Assembly (NCBI GenBank): GCA_038521825.1
Contig: JBCBKL010000028.1
Location: 1-38,660 of the forward strand
Length of the DNA: 38,660 nt
DNA from: JBCBKL01 sp038521825
GTDB lineage: Bacteria; Pseudomonadota; Alphaproteobacteria; Rhodobacterales; Rhodobacteraceae
Direction of reading: 5' to 3'
Shown here: piece after piece, positions 1-7,834 of the stretch
Numbering within the stretch: position 1 is the first letter of the stretch
How the letters are laid out: each line of letters opens with the position of its first letter
Notes under the pieces: model-generated
Told to the model about the DNA's origin: nothing
Seen by the model: only the letters and a program-made list of their open reading frames with translations
The model's database searches: none
Position numbers and translations under genes: made by a program

Positions 1-28
1 CACCGGGTCGATGCCCGGCCCGTAATCT

Positions 29-358
29 ATGACCTGCACTCTTACCCCTGGTGATCGCAGGGCCGGCTCGCGCTCGCGGACGAAGGAACATATCGAAGTC
101 TGGAGCTATCGAGATCTGGACCCATTTGATCCTGATCTTGCCCTGGGTCCGAACTTTGATAACCGAGTGGAAGTAGCCGCGAAATTCGAGGCACTCCTCT
201 CTTCTCAAGAGACTTATAGCCTGATCGCAGTGGCGCGAGAGATGTCGCTGATCGGTGAAACGCGCGGTCCAAGCATAAGGTCAGAACAACCATGTGCATG
301 TGCGGTTTCTTACCCATCCGCCGGAAAATGGGAGGGACGTTTTCGTGCGGCTGACTGA
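29..358 (+). CDS. Small hypothetical protein inside the nuo operon (109 aa)
   Basis: I do not recognise this protein. The reading frame opens with ATG four bases after an in-frame stop and has no good Shine-Dalgarno sequence, so both start and reality are uncertain. It has no signal peptide or membrane segment. Its middle is acidic and looks soluble. Near its end it carries the motif S-E-Q-P-C-A-C-A-x-x-Y-P-x-A, which closely resembles the C-terminal motif of the next gene (S-A-E-P-C-A-C-A-x-x-Y-P-x-A). It overlaps the GTG start of that gene by 14 bases, which suggests translational coupling. Small unknown genes between nuo genes are common in Roseobacter-type operons (general knowledge). It could instead be a decayed partial duplicate of its neighbour. 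Confidence 0.35.
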   Translation: MTCTLTPGDRRAGSRSRTKEHIEVWSYRDLDPFDPDLALGPNFDNRVEVAAKFEALLSSQETYSLIAVAREMSLIGETRGPSIRSEQPCACAVSYPSAGKWEGRFRAAD

Positions 359-848
359 GTGTTTCCAAAGTCTCTTCAGTGGTTCGGTGCGGGCGACCTT
401 AATAGGAGGCGCTGTTCTCTTTGGCTTGCCTGTAAATGCTCTGACACTGCAGGAGTGCGACCGCACCACCCACATCTCGCATGGCGGTGAAGCCGATCAC
501 GTCGACCTCGGAGAGGGTCGCGTGATGTGGCGCGACTGGTGGAGCCAGGAAGGGACTGCGACGTCATTCACCCTCGTGGATTGCGTCCCCGGTACAGCGC
601 TCACTTTCCGCACGCAGGAAGAAAACATGGGCAACCGCTTGCCCTTTGACCGGACCGAAGAGGCGCTCGGCATCATCGACCGACATGAAAGCGGCGCGCG
701 TACTTTTGCGACGTTCGAACGCATGGCTGCCGACTTGAAGGGGATCGCGCGCGATATCTTGATTAGAAGACTGAGCGCGGAGCCATGCGCCTGCGCCGCA
801 CTCTACCCCGCAGCACGGGGTCACAAGACGGAATTCATGCTGGGCTGA
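345..848 (+). CDS. Exported hypothetical protein with C-terminal CAC motif, upstream of nuoK
   Basis: A 167-residue protein of unknown function. I chose the GTG start because a GGAGGGA ribosome binding site lies 7-8 bases before it and because it places a classic signal peptide at the N-terminus: a hydrophobic core (ATLIGGAVLFGLP) followed by a likely cleavage after VNA. An ATG 51 bases upstream is in frame but has no site and buries the signal. The mature part has four cysteines (QEC, VDC and P-C-A-C), enough for two disulfides in the periplasm. The C-terminal motif EPCACAALYPAARG recurs in the preceding small gene. It sits 46 bases before nuoK in the same direction, so it is probably transcribed with the complex I genes. 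No catalytic signature is visible. Confidence 0.6.
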   Translation: MRLTECFQSLFSGSVRATLIGGAVLFGLPVNALTLQECDRTTHISHGGEADHVDLGEGRVMWRDWWSQEGTATSFTLVDCVPGTALTFRTQEENMGNRLPFDRTEEALGIIDRHESGARTFATFERMAADLKGIARDILIRRLSAEPCACAALYPAARGHKTEFMLG

Positions 849-894
849 GCCCCGGCAACAGACGACAAGCGGGGACGTACCCCGGAGGGACGAC

Positions 895-1200
895 ATGATA
901 GGACTTGAACACTACCTGACCGTGGCGGCGACGCTTTTCGTCATCGGCATCTTCGGGCTGTTTTTGAACCGCAAGAACGTGATCATCCTGCTGATGAGCA
1001 TCGAGCTGATGCTGCTGGCGGTGAACATCAACCTCGTGGCGTTCTCTTCGTTCCTGGGTGATCTGGTGGGGCAGGTGTTCACGCTCTTCGTGCTGACGGT
1101 CGCCGCTGCCGAGGCCGCCATTGGTCTTGCGATCCTCGTTTGTTTCTTCCGCACGCGCGGCACCATTGCCGTCGAAGACGTCAACGTGATGAAGGGCTGA
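895..1200 (+). CDS. nuoK: NADH-quinone oxidoreductase subunit K
   Basis: Membrane subunit of respiratory complex I (ND4L homologue), part of the proton-translocating arm linking the quinone site to the antiporter-like subunits. The 101-residue length is typical. Three hydrophobic helices are visible. The two membrane-buried glutamates characteristic of the family are present: E37 in MSIELMLL and E73 in AAAEAAIG, matching E36 and E72 of Escherichia coli. A GGAGGGA ribosome binding site precedes the ATG. nuoL follows 7 bases downstream, consistent with one operon. nuoJ, which normally precedes nuoK, is not seen in the window; two small unknown genes occupy that place. Confidence 0.97.
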   Translation: MIGLEHYLTVAATLFVIGIFGLFLNRKNVIILLMSIELMLLAVNINLVAFSSFLGDLVGQVFTLFVLTVAAAEAAIGLAILVCFFRTRGTIAVEDVNVMKG

Positions 1201-1207
1201 AAACTCA

Positions 1208-3274
1208 ATGGAAACCATCATCCTCTTTGCCCCGCTCGTCGGCGCGCTGTTGTGCGGTTTCGGCTGGCGCATCTTTGGTGAGACCGCAGCGCTTTGGATT
1301 TCGACGGGCCTTTTGTTCCTTGCCGCCGTCCTGTCGTGGGTGGTTTTCCTGACGTTTGACGGGGTGACCGAGCAGATCCAGGTCATGCGCTGGATCGAAA
1401 GCGGCAGCCTCAGCACCGACTGGTCCATCCGGATGGATCGTCTGACCGCCATCATGCTGATCGTGGTGACAACGGTGTCGAGCCTCGTGCACCTCTATTC
1501 CTTCGGCTACATGGATCATGACCCGCAATGGCGCGAGGGCGAGGTCTATAAGCCCCGCTTCTTTGCCTATCTGTCGTTCTTTACCTTCGCGATGCTGATG
1601 CTGGTCACGTCCGACAACCTCGCCCAGATGTTCTTTGGTTGGGAAGGTGTGGGCGTTGCGTCGTATCTGCTGATCGGGTTCTACTATCGCAAGCCTTCGG
1701 CCAATGCTGCGGCGATCAAGGCCTTTGTCGTGAACCGGGTGGGAGACTTTGGTTTCGCCTTGGGCATCTTCGCGCTGTTCTTCCTTGTCGACAGCATCCG
1801 GCTGGATGATGTCTTTGCGGCGGCTCCGACGCTGGCCGAGACGCAGCTGACCTTCCTGTGGACGGAATGGAATGCGGCGGAGCTGGCGGCGTTCCTGCTG
1901 TTCATCGGGGCCATGGGCAAGTCGGCCCAGCTGCTGCTGCACACGTGGCTGCCCGACGCGATGGAAGGTCCGACGCCCGTCTCGGCCCTGATCCACGCGG
2001 CGACCATGGTGACGGCGGGTGTGTTCCTCGTCTGCCGCATGTCGCCGCTGATGGAGTTCGCGCCGCAAGCAATGGCTTTTGTCACGGTTATCGGCGCAAT
2101 GACGGCGTTCTTCGCCGCGACCGTGGGTCTGGTGCAGACCGATATCAAACGCGTCATCGCCTATTCGACCTGTTCGCAGCTTGGCTACATGTTCGTGGCT
2201 GCGGGCGTGGGGCTGTACTCGGTAGCGATGTTCCACCTCTTCACCCACGCGTTCTTCAAGGCGATGCTGTTCTTGGGCGCGGGCTCGGTCATTCACGCGA
2301 TGCATCACGAACAGGACATGACGAACTATGGGGGGCTGCGGAAAAAGATCCCTTATACGTTCTGGGCGATGATGATCGGCACCTTGGCGATCACCGGCGT
2401 TGGCGTCCCTCTGACAGGCTGGTTCGGATTTGCCGGCTTTGCCTCCAAGGATGCGGTGATCGAAGGCGCCTATGTCGGGTCGACCTTTGCCTTTTGGGCG
2501 CTGGTCATCGCAGCCCTCATGACCAGCTTTTATTCGTGGCGTCTGATGTTCCTGACCTTTTACGGAGAGGCGCGCGGCGACAAGCATACCCATGAGAACG
2601 CCCATGAAAGCCCCATGACCATGCTGATCCCGTTGGGTGTTCTGGCACTTGGCGCGGTGTTCTCGGGCATGATCTGGTACAGCAGCTTTTTCGGCAAGAC
2701 GAACGAGGTGGTGAAGTTCTTCGGGGGCGAATACACCGCACCCTCCGAGGAACTGGCCGCCAGCGTAGCCGATGCGAATCCGAAAGCATCTGAACTGAAA
2801 TACGTGATGGAAAGCGCGCCGGGCGAGGCGGGCATCTACATCGCGCCCGACAATACCGTGCTTCACGAAGCCCATTACGTGCCCACCTGGGTCAAGCTGA
2901 GCCCGTTCGTGTCGATGTTGATCGGGTTGGGTATCGCCTACCTCTTCTACATCGTGAACCCGAGCTTGCCGGTGCGGTTGGCCGAGAACCAGCGCCCTCT
3001 CTACCTGTTCCTTAAGAACAAGTGGTATTTTGACGAGATCTATGACGCGATCCTCGTAAAACCCGCCTTCATGATCGGCCGCGCCTTCTGGAAGCAAGGC
3101 GACGGGTCGACAATTGACGGGACGATCAACGGGATTTCGATGGGCTTTGTGCCCTTCATCACGCGGCTCGCGGGGCGGGCGCAGTCCGGTTACATCTTTA
3201 CCTATGCCTTCGCCATGGTGATCGGTATTGCCGTGCTGATCACCTGGATGACGCTTGGCGGAGGAGCAAACTGA
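1208..3274 (+). CDS. nuoL: NADH-quinone oxidoreductase subunit L
   Basis: Largest antiporter-like membrane subunit of complex I (ND5 homologue), at the distal end of the pumping arm. The protein is 688 residues, within the usual range, and almost wholly made of hydrophobic helices. Family hallmarks include the buried glutamate in FGWEGVGVASYLL (about residue 146), the lysine in MGKSAQLLLHTWLPDAM (about residue 238) and the following EGPTPVSALIHAATMVTAG segment. The C-terminal part contains the region expected to form the long lateral helix and last membrane span. Its TGA overlaps the ATG of nuoM (TGATG), so the two are translationally coupled. Confidence 0.98.
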   Translation: METIILFAPLVGALLCGFGWRIFGETAALWISTGLLFLAAVLSWVVFLTFDGVTEQIQVMRWIESGSLSTDWSIRMDRLTAIMLIVVTTVSSLVHLYSFGYMDHDPQWREGEVYKPRFFAYLSFFTFAMLMLVTSDNLAQMFFGWEGVGVASYLLIGFYYRKPSANAAAIKAFVVNRVGDFGFALGIFALFFLVDSIRLDDVFAAAPTLAETQLTFLWTEWNAAELAAFLLFIGAMGKSAQLLLHTWLPDAMEGPTPVSALIHAATMVTAGVFLVCRMSPLMEFAPQAMAFVTVIGAMTAFFAATVGLVQTDIKRVIAYSTCSQLGYMFVAAGVGLYSVAMFHLFTHAFFKAMLFLGAGSVIHAMHHEQDMTNYGGLRKKIPYTFWAMMIGTLAITGVGVPLTGWFGFAGFASKDAVIEGAYVGSTFAFWALVIAALMTSFYSWRLMFLTFYGEARGDKHTHENAHESPMTMLIPLGVLALGAVFSGMIWYSSFFGKTNEVVKFFGGEYTAPSEELAASVADANPKASELKYVMESAPGEAGIYIAPDNTVLHEAHYVPTWVKLSPFVSMLIGLGIAYLFYIVNPSLPVRLAENQRPLYLFLKNKWYFDEIYDAILVKPAFMIGRAFWKQGDGSTIDGTINGISMGFVPFITRLAGRAQSGYIFTYAFAMVIGIAVLITWMTLGGGAN

Positions 3275-4818
3275 TGCTGACATCGCTTCTTTCCATTGTC
3301 ACCTTCACGCCCGCTCTTGCCGCGCTGATCCTCGCGGTCTTCCTGCGGGGCGATGACCAAGCGGCACAGCGCAATGCCAAATGGGTTGCGATGTTCGCGA
3401 CGAGTGCGACGTTCCTGGCTTCGCTCTTTATTCTGTTCCAGTTTGATCCTTCGAATACGGGTTTTCAGTTTGTGGAAGAGGGCACGTGGATCATGGGCCT
3501 GACCTACAAGATGGGGGTCGATGGCATCAGCGTTCTGTTCGTGATGCTGACGACCTTCATCATGCCCCTGGTTATTGCCGCATCGTGGAATGTTACGGAC
3601 CGCGTTAAGGAATACATGATCGCGTTCCTGCTCTTGGAAACGCTGATGCTGGGCGTGTTCATGGCGCTCGATCTGGTGCTGTTCTACCTCTTCTTCGAGG
3701 CGGGCCTGATCCCGATGTTCCTGATCATCGGCATCTGGGGCGGGGCAAACCGGATCTATGCGTCGTTCAAGTTCTTCCTCTACACCTTCCTTGGTTCGGT
3801 TCTGATGCTGGTTGCGATGGTCGGTATGTATGTCGACGCGCAGACCACGGATATCGAGGCGCTGCTGACGCACCAGTTCGGATCCGAGACGTTCGGCGTC
3901 CTCGGAATCCAGGTTGTGGGTGGCCTGCAGACCATGCTGTTCCTTGCCTTCTTCGCGTCCTTCGCCGTCAAGATGCCGATGTGGCCGGTGCATACATGGC
4001 TACCGGACGCGCACGTGCAGGCGCCGACGGCGGGGTCTGTCGTGCTGGCCGCCATTCTGCTGAAGATGGGCGGCTATGGCTTTCTGCGGTTCTCGATCCC
4101 GATGTTCCCGATCGGATCCGAAGTGCTGACGCCGCTGGTCCTTTGGATGAGCGCGATCGCCGTCGTCTACACCTCGCTGGTGGCGCTGGTGCAGGAGGAC
4201 ATGAAAAAGCTGATCGCCTATTCCTCGGTCGCGCATATGGGTTTCGTGACGATGGGGATCTTTGCCGGGAACCAGCAGGGGATCGACGGCGCGATTTTCC
4301 AGATGCTGAGCCATGGCTTTATCTCCGGCGCGCTTTTCCTTTGTGTGGGTGTGATCTATGACCGGATGCACACGCGCGAGATTGACGCCTATGGCGGGCT
4401 CGTCAACCGGATGCCGGCCTACGCGCTGATCTTCATGCTGTTCACCATGGCCAACGTCGGTCTGCCGGGCACCAGCGGATTTGTTGGCGAATTCCTAACG
4501 CTCATGGCGGTGTTCCAGGTCAACACGTGGGTCGCATTGGTTGCAACGTCCGGTGTGATTTTCTCCGCCGCCTATGCGCTGTGGCTCTATCGCCGTGTCG
4601 TGTTCGGAGATCTCATCAAGGAGAGCCTCAAATCGATCACCGATATGGATCGGCGCGAAAGGGCGATCTTTGCGCCGCTGGTGGCGATGACGATCCTTCT
4701 AGGCGTCTATCCGGCCCTGGCCCTCGACATTATCGGGCCGTCCGTTGCGGCTTTGTCGCAGAATTATCAATCGGCGCTGGCCGCGGCAGAGGCCGCAACC
4801 CAGCTCGCAATGAACTAA
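3274..4818 (+). CDS. nuoM: NADH-quinone oxidoreductase subunit M
   Basis: Second antiporter-like subunit of complex I (ND4 homologue), 514 residues, polytopic membrane protein. Hallmarks are the essential glutamate in FYLFFEAGLIPMFLI, the lysine in FAVKMPMWPVHTWLPDAH and the following VQAPTAGSVVLAAILLKMGGYG segment shared by this subunit and cation/proton antiporters. The start codon overlaps the nuoL stop. nuoN follows 12 bases after its stop. Confidence 0.98.
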   Translation: MLTSLLSIVTFTPALAALILAVFLRGDDQAAQRNAKWVAMFATSATFLASLFILFQFDPSNTGFQFVEEGTWIMGLTYKMGVDGISVLFVMLTTFIMPLVIAASWNVTDRVKEYMIAFLLLETLMLGVFMALDLVLFYLFFEAGLIPMFLIIGIWGGANRIYASFKFFLYTFLGSVLMLVAMVGMYVDAQTTDIEALLTHQFGSETFGVLGIQVVGGLQTMLFLAFFASFAVKMPMWPVHTWLPDAHVQAPTAGSVVLAAILLKMGGYGFLRFSIPMFPIGSEVLTPLVLWMSAIAVVYTSLVALVQEDMKKLIAYSSVAHMGFVTMGIFAGNQQGIDGAIFQMLSHGFISGALFLCVGVIYDRMHTREIDAYGGLVNRMPAYALIFMLFTMANVGLPGTSGFVGEFLTLMAVFQVNTWVALVATSGVIFSAAYALWLYRRVVFGDLIKESLKSITDMDRRERAIFAPLVAMTILLGVYPALALDIIGPSVAALSQNYQSALAAAEAATQLAMN

Positions 4819-4830
4819 GAGGGTGCCGCC

Positions 4831-6270
4831 ATGGGTGCTGATCTGACAACGATCCTGCCGGAGATCCTTATTTCGGTTTTTGCGATGCTCGGGCTGCTGG
4901 GCGCGGTCTATACGATCAAGGACGAGGCCGCGTCACTGATGGTCTGGATCACCAGCGCGGTCTTTCTGGCCGTCGCGCTCTGGATCGGGACAACCGGTGA
5001 AGGGGCGACCGCCGCCTTCAACGGCATGTTCATCGATGACGGGTTTTCCCGCTTTGCCAAGATCGTGATCCTGGTATCCGCCGCTTGCGTTCTCTTGATG
5101 AGCGAGAGCTATATGGCGGAACGGGGCCTCTTGCGGTTTGAATACCCAATGCTGATCGCTCTGGCCGCCGTGGGCATGATGGTCATGGTCAGCGCGGGCG
5201 ATCTGATCGCGCTTTACATGGGGCTCGAACTGCAATCGCTGGCGCTTTATGTTGTGGCCTCGCTGCGGCGGGACAGTGTGAAATCGACCGAGGCGGGGCT
5301 GAAATACTTCGTTCTGGGCGCGCTTTCCTCGGGTCTGCTGCTCTATGGCGCATCGCTGGTTTATGGCTATTCCGGCACCACGCTCTTTTCCGGGATCATC
5401 CAGACGGCAACTGAGGGTGAGATCTCGCTGGGCCTGCTCTTTGGCCTCGTGTTCCTGATCGCGGGCTTCGGGTTCAAAGTGTCGGCCACCCCCTTCCATA
5501 TGTGGACCCCCGACGTCTACGAAGGCTCGCCCACACCGGTCACAGCGTTCTTTGCAACGGCCCCCAAGGTCGCGGCTATGGGTCTTTTCGCGCGGGTCAT
5601 GCATGATGCGTTCGGTGGCGCGGTTGCGGATTGGCAACAGGTCGTGGCGTTGCTCGCTGTTTTGTCGATGTTTTGGGGCGCCTTCGCCGCGATCGGGCAG
5701 CGGAACATCAAGCGGCTGATGGCATTCTCGTCCATCGCGCATATGGGCTATGCCCTAATTGGTCTCGCGGCGGGCACGGCACTCGGGATCGAGGCGATGC
5801 TGATCTACATGGCCGTTTACGTGACCATGAATATCGGGACGTTTTCCTTCATCCTGATGATGGGACGGGACGGGCAGCCGGTGACCGATATCGACGCGCT
5901 GAAAGGGTATGCCAGCCGCGAACCCGCGCGGGCGCTTGCGATGCTAATCCTGCTCTTCAGTCTGGCGGGCGTCCCGCCGATGCTGGGTTTCTTTGCGAAG
6001 TTCGGGGTCTGGCAGGCAGGCATCGACGCGGGGCTGGTCTGGTTGGTTGTCTCATCCGCCATCGCATCGGCTATCGGCGCATACTATTATCTGCGGATCG
6101 TCTATTTCATGTATTTCGGCGATGCTGCGGGTGAGGGGCTGAACGGCGGTCGGTCTGCGATCCTGTCGGGTTTCCTGATGGCATCGGCGGCGGTGATGGT
6201 CTTTGGCATCATAAACCTCTTCGGCATCGAAGGGGCGGCCGCTGCGGCTGCGCAGGGGCTAGTCAACTGA
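4831..6270 (+). CDS. nuoN: NADH-quinone oxidoreductase subunit N
   Basis: Third antiporter-like subunit of complex I (ND2 homologue), 479 residues, nearly all hydrophobic helices. The family segment FKVSATPFHMWTPDVYEGSP with its pumping lysine is present, as are the glutamate in LYMGLELQSLALYV and the motif IKRLMAFSSIAHMGYALIG. A GAGGG ribosome binding site lies 6-8 bases before the ATG. It is the last complex I gene of the operon. birA begins 24 bases downstream in the same direction, so transcription may run on. Confidence 0.98.
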   Translation: MGADLTTILPEILISVFAMLGLLGAVYTIKDEAASLMVWITSAVFLAVALWIGTTGEGATAAFNGMFIDDGFSRFAKIVILVSAACVLLMSESYMAERGLLRFEYPMLIALAAVGMMVMVSAGDLIALYMGLELQSLALYVVASLRRDSVKSTEAGLKYFVLGALSSGLLLYGASLVYGYSGTTLFSGIIQTATEGEISLGLLFGLVFLIAGFGFKVSATPFHMWTPDVYEGSPTPVTAFFATAPKVAAMGLFARVMHDAFGGAVADWQQVVALLAVLSMFWGAFAAIGQRNIKRLMAFSSIAHMGYALIGLAAGTALGIEAMLIYMAVYVTMNIGTFSFILMMGRDGQPVTDIDALKGYASREPARALAMLILLFSLAGVPPMLGFFAKFGVWQAGIDAGLVWLVVSSAIASAIGAYYYLRIVYFMYFGDAAGEGLNGGRSAILSGFLMASAAVMVFGIINLFGIEGAAAAAAQGLVN

Positions 6271-6294
6271 CGGGCCCCGACCGGGCGATCGATC

Positions 6295-7050
6295 ATGACT
6301 GAACCGACTTGGCCCGCGGGCTACGGCCAGCGGGTGCTGGCAAGCGTCGACTCGACCCTGGACGAGGCGGCGCGGATCGCGCCCACTCTATCCGGCCCGC
6401 AATGGATCCTTGCGTTGCACCAGACCGCTGCACGGGGCCGGCGCGGCAGGGCTTGGGCGATGTCAGCGGGCAACTTTGCGGCGACACTTGTCCTGCCGAT
6501 CACCGAAGCACCGGCGCAGGCCGCACTGCGCTCGTTCGTTGCGGCACTCGCGCTGCGCGAGGCGTTGTTGGCCGTGACGGGCCGTGACGATGCCTTTGCC
6601 CTCAAATGGCCGAATGATGTGTTGTTGCGGGGCGGAAAGGTCGCAGGCATTCTGCTGGAGAGTGTCGGGAGCGGTAAATCGGTAAGCCACCTGGCCATCG
6701 GGATCGGGGTCAACCTGGCGGCGGCTCCGGCGCCCGAAACGCTCGAACCGGACGCCCTGCGCCCGGTTTCGGTCCGCGAAAGCCTTGGTCAGGTTGTGGA
6801 GCCCGAGGCTTTCTTGACCCCGCTCGCCGCCGCATATGCCCGGCTCGAAGATCAATTCCGTACCTATGGGTTCGATCCAATCAGGCGGGCGTGGCTTTCC
6901 CATGCCGCCCGGCTGGGCGAGCCGATCCGCGCCCGCACTGCAACAGCCACCCATGACGGTACGTTCCTCGATATGGACGCGCAGGGCCAACTTGTTCTAG
7001 AGACGCCCAAAGGCCGGGTCAGTATCCCGGCTGCTGATGTCTATTTCTAA
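6295..7050 (+). CDS. birA: Biotin--[acetyl-CoA-carboxylase] ligase
   Basis: Activates biotin with ATP and transfers it to the lysine of biotin carboxyl carrier domains, in the cytoplasm. At 251 residues it consists of the catalytic and small C-terminal domains only; the N-terminal DNA-binding domain of the E. coli repressor type is absent, so it should not act as a transcription repressor. Visible motifs are STLDEA near residue 20, the biotinyl-AMP loop GRRGRAW (48-54), KWPNDV (about 103) and GKVAGILLES. The position between nuoN and coaX is a conserved arrangement in alphaproteobacteria. coaX starts 9 bases after its stop. Confidence 0.93.
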   Translation: MTEPTWPAGYGQRVLASVDSTLDEAARIAPTLSGPQWILALHQTAARGRRGRAWAMSAGNFAATLVLPITEAPAQAALRSFVAALALREALLAVTGRDDAFALKWPNDVLLRGGKVAGILLESVGSGKSVSHLAIGIGVNLAAAPAPETLEPDALRPVSVRESLGQVVEPEAFLTPLAAAYARLEDQFRTYGFDPIRRAWLSHAARLGEPIRARTATATHDGTFLDMDAQGQLVLETPKGRVSIPAADVYF

Positions 7051-7059
7051 GGGCCTTTC

Positions 7060-7833
7060 ATGCTTCTCGCCATTGATTGCGGCAATACGAATACCGTCTT
7101 TTCCATCTGGGACGGACAAGGCTTTGTCGCGACATGGCGCGCGTCGACCGAATGGCAGCGGACGGCAGACCAATACTATGTCTGGCTGTCGACCCTGATG
7201 GAGTTTCAAAAGCTCGAAGTCGACATCACCGAAGTCATCATCTCGTCCACCGTGCCCCGGGTCGTCTTCAATCTGCGGGTGCTGTGTGACCGGTACTTTG
7301 GCACACGTCCTCTGGTCGTCGGCAAACCCGATTGCCTGCTGCCAACGGCGCCGCGGGTGGACGAGGGCACGCAGATCGGCCCTGACCGGTTGGTGAACAC
7401 TGCGGGCGCTTTTGACCGTCACGGCGGCGATCTGATCGTAGTGGATTTCGGAACCGCGACGACCTTCGATGTCGTGGCCCATGACGGGGCCTATATCGGC
7501 GGGGCGATCGCGCCGGGCGTCAATCTAAGCCTTGAAGCCTTGCACCAGGCGGCCGCCGCGCTGCCGCATGTCGACATAACAAAACCGCAGGCCGTTATCG
7601 GCACCAACACCGTGGCCTGCATGCAGTCCGGTGTATTCTGGGGGTATGTCGGTCTGGTCCGCGGCGTCTGTGAGCGGATCAAGGGCGAGTATGAACGACC
7701 GATGCGTGTGATCGGGACAGGCGGCTTGGCCCCGTTGTTCCTTCAGGGCGACGTGCTATTTGACGAGATCGAGGATGATCTGACGATGCATGGCCTCACG
7801 GTCATCTACAAATACAACAAGGATAATCATTAA
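7060..7833 (+). CDS. coaX: Type III pantothenate kinase
   Basis: Phosphorylates pantothenate in the first committed step of coenzyme A synthesis. The 257-residue length fits the type III family, an ASKHA-fold kinase. Signatures are the N-terminal phosphate loop AIDCGNTNT with D6, the pantothenate-site region GPDRLVNTAGA, and VDFGTATTFDVV. The C-terminal VIGTGGLAPLF segment closes the ATP site. It lies between birA and the ribonuclease J gene with very short gaps, so it is probably expressed with them. Confidence 0.95.
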   Translation: MLLAIDCGNTNTVFSIWDGQGFVATWRASTEWQRTADQYYVWLSTLMEFQKLEVDITEVIISSTVPRVVFNLRVLCDRYFGTRPLVVGKPDCLLPTAPRVDEGTQIGPDRLVNTAGAFDRHGGDLIVVDFGTATTFDVVAHDGAYIGGAIAPGVNLSLEALHQAAAALPHVDITKPQAVIGTNTVACMQSGVFWGYVGLVRGVCERIKGEYERPMRVIGTGGLAPLFLQGDVLFDEIEDDLTMHGLTVIYKYNKDNH

Positions 7834-7834
7834 C

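Noticed and set aside
1..54. Ends of reading frames entering from the left edge (stop at 23-25 in one frame, at 52-54 in another), possibly the end of nuoJ
   Set aside because: Only 7 or 17 codons are visible and neither resembles the NuoJ C-terminus I would expect, so no gene can be named.
1205..3283. 692-codon open frame on the minus strand opposite nuoL
   Set aside because: It mirrors the codon bias of nuoL in GC-rich DNA and its product is a histidine/arginine-rich sequence without any family features.
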